The translations under genes were made by a program, and so were the position numbers. Shown piece by piece: positions 62,563-64,000 of a stretch of DNA of 64,000 bases; position 1 is the first letter of the stretch, and each line of letters opens with the position of its first letter. The stretch is from Seison nebaliae (Eukaryota; Rotifera; Pararotatoria; Seisonacea; Seisonidae). The stretch covers positions 46,546-110,545 of the forward strand of contig JALJEE010001426.1 of NCBI GenBank assembly GCA_023231475.1, written 5' to 3'. The notes under the pieces are model-generated. The model saw nothing but the letters and a program-made list of their open reading frames with translations, had not been told where the DNA came from and did not search any database.

Positions 62563-63649
62563 TTAAATGAGTAATTTCGTTCCTTTACTTTCGATTATGA
62601 TACGAACATCCATCGGGATTTGTGTGAAGTTTCCTAATTTTTCATTCTTCTCCATATAATCACAAAGATCATCCCAATCGACGTTGATGAGATAATGTCC
62701 TTGTACAATATCGGTTTGGTTCAACGAATAATTGGAAGTTGAAATTGGATTCTCATTATGAACTAAACCAAAATCGATGAGAACCACTAATGATAAATTT
62801 ACATGAGATATAAGTATGTCTTGAAGAGTACTGGTGGAGAAGGATGATTGATCTTTCCAATGTTTCTTTTCGAATATTTCAATTATCTAGAAATGGGAAA
62901 TTAAATAAGAATTTCTTTTTTGAAGGAATGAAACTTGTTCATATGTGATATAATCGATAATTTTATGATTTTTATTTTTGATAAATTCTTTATAATTCAA
63001 TGAATATATGTTCAACATATAAACGAGAAGACGAAATTGTATTTGATTGAGTCGTGCTAACGAGTCTTGAATGAATGACATTCCATTATCTTGTTCTTGT
63101 TCCATAGAATTATCTCTTGTTCTCCATGTACTTTCTAACGACAATTGAGTAAATCGACTTAATACTCTCTTCTCTAAATGTTCAGTGAAGTCAACTTGTT
63201 CTGTGAATGCTAAAAAAGAAATTGAATGAAAATAATCAAATAATATGAAAACCGATAACAACACGTTGAGTTTCATCATTATCTTCCATGAGAATATAAT
63301 TGAGAAGGTTATAAAGATTTGACTGATTTTTTATCGTTTGTACATAATAAAAAATATCTGGGAACATATAAAGAATAATTCTCTTCTTATTCTCAATATT
63401 TCCTTTTAACATCTCATTCTCCACCTCCTTGATCTGACAAGATTTATTTATTAAACTATTCCATTTATCATCATCGTTTGTCGTGATATCGATACAGGAA
63501 TAATTTTTCGAATTCTTCTCCAAATAATTCATGACGTCTTCCTTGTTCTGTTTGACATTACCGTAAAGGGTGAGAACGAATGAATTTCCATTTCCGTCTA
63601 AAATGGTATTTAGACAATTTGAAATTTTCGAAGGAATTGTATTTGTCAT
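62563..63649 (-). CDS. ORC4: Divergent ORC4 (origin recognition complex subunit 4) without Walker motifs
   Basis: Exons 63649-63253, 63209-62935 and 62886-62563 join in frame (331 residues; animal ORC4 is about 435). The best match is QVDFTEHLEKRVLSRFT, preceded by RVVIAF, corresponding to the ORC4 VIGLTTRLD-ELLEKRVKSRFSHRQI segment. The C-terminal winged-helix region (LINVDWDDLCDYMEKNE) also fits. ORC4 is an AAA+ subunit of the ORC ring that licenses replication origins and contributes an arginine finger to ORC1. Walker A (GPRGSGKT in human) is replaced by YGNVKQNKE and Walker B (LDEFD) by MFPDIFYY, so this protein should not bind or hydrolyse ATP. The shortened N-terminus fits this reduction. 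The gene is small with 43 and 48 bp introns. The call rests mostly on the central block, so moderate confidence. Confidence 0.7.
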
Positions 63650-63793
63650 TTTATAAAAATTTAATTATTATTTTCAAATGATTGCCAAATAGTTAAATAT
63701 ATTAATTTCTTATTCTGTTTTTGTTCGTTATTTTTCATAAACTAATTTCTTTACTTCTTTTCTTTATTATATAGATATATGTAGGAAATGGTA

Positions 63794-63815
63794 TTTTTTT
63801 TTTTTTTTTTTTTTT
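63794..63815 (-). repeat. Poly(A) tail of a retroelement (T22 on plus strand)
   Basis: Twenty-two T residues on the plus strand. On the minus strand they follow within two bases of a stop codon, as expected for a reverse-transcribed poly(A) tail. Confidence 0.85.
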
Positions 63816-63816
63816 A

Positions 63817-64000
63817 TTAATACAACAAATCCCCGCGGGGTAAATTATAAAGGAAACGAGATAACTCATCAGATGAGTTATTGGAAATAAGTGATTTGCC
63901 CTGATCCACGTAAGTACGTAAAGAGTCAGGAATGAAGGAATCGATATTAAAGTTGTTGATCATAGAGCGGGCGGTCTCCAGAGAAGTAGGTACCGTTAAT
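63817..64000 (-). mobile_element. 3' end of a retroelement or processed sequence, truncated by window edge
   Basis: On the minus strand from the window edge there is an open frame of about 60 codons (…LETARSMINNFNIDSF…ELSRFLYNLPRGDLLY) ending in TAA at 63817-63819, then TAA and the poly(A) run. Base composition and codon use (CTG GAG ACC GCC CGC; CCC CGC GGG) are clearly more GC-rich than the neighbourhood. A stop codon abutting poly(A) suggests a LINE-type element with almost no 3'UTR, or a retrocopied gene. No diagnostic RT or endonuclease motif lies in the visible part, so the class is open. Confidence 0.6.

Overview
This is a eukaryotic, animal nuclear window. It is strongly AT-rich, protein genes are split by very short introns (mostly 44-65 bp), and it carries animal-specific developmental genes (Pax6, CSL/Su(H)). 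Asn, Gln and Ala homopolymers are common in the proteins. Conserved families are recognisable but diverged, which points to a fast-evolving small-genome invertebrate, perhaps an ecdysozoan such as a mite; I cannot fix the phylum. Gene models were assembled by hand from reading frames, phase-consistent GT...AG junctions and family homology. All joined models keep frame, but none is supported by transcripts.

Layout. 1-9 kb, minus strand: cytosolic aconitase/IRP1, an intronless eEF2-like GTPase, and a p47/UBXN2-type p97 adaptor. 9.4-15 kb: a BTB protein and the vesicle tether USO1/p115 on plus, then a BET1-type SNARE on minus, convergent with USO1. 15-24 kb: a sparse 3.7 kb stretch leading into a ten-exon SLC4 bicarbonate transporter. 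24.4-30 kb: a small secreted protein, a 3.4 kb gene-poor gap, and a single-exon HHxxxDG acyltransferase. 30.5-35 kb, minus: CSL (Notch effector) and an Asn-rich orphan. 35.5-36.2 kb: a dead Tc1/mariner copy and an intact tRNA-Glu(UUC). 36.5-41 kb, plus: an Ig-like five-TM orphan and a coiled-coil acidic orphan. 40.7-49.3 kb, minus: a CDKL-family kinase and a five-exon Pax6. 49.3-54.8 kb: the largest gene-free region, upstream of Pax6. 54.8-57.5 kb, minus: a divergent ankyrin-DHHC protein. 58-61.6 kb, plus: a PTC7-type PP2C phosphatase. 62-62.5 kb: a secreted Cys-rich protein. 62.5-63.65 kb, minus: a divergent ORC4. The window ends inside a retroelement 3' end.

The neighbours do not form one pathway. 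Two (USO1, BET1-like) act in ER-Golgi transport, p47-like in p97-dependent membrane fusion, and CSL and Pax6 are developmental regulators.

Most notable observations: an in-frame 151-codon cassette in the IRP1 gene, at the position of the IRP2-specific insert and carrying a Cys-Pro-x-His motif; an eEF2 paralog with an altered diphthamide loop; a genome-wide-looking preference for GTT 5' splice sites (about 50 of 58 introns I could place); a DHHC protein with IVHC; and an ORC4 without Walker motifs.
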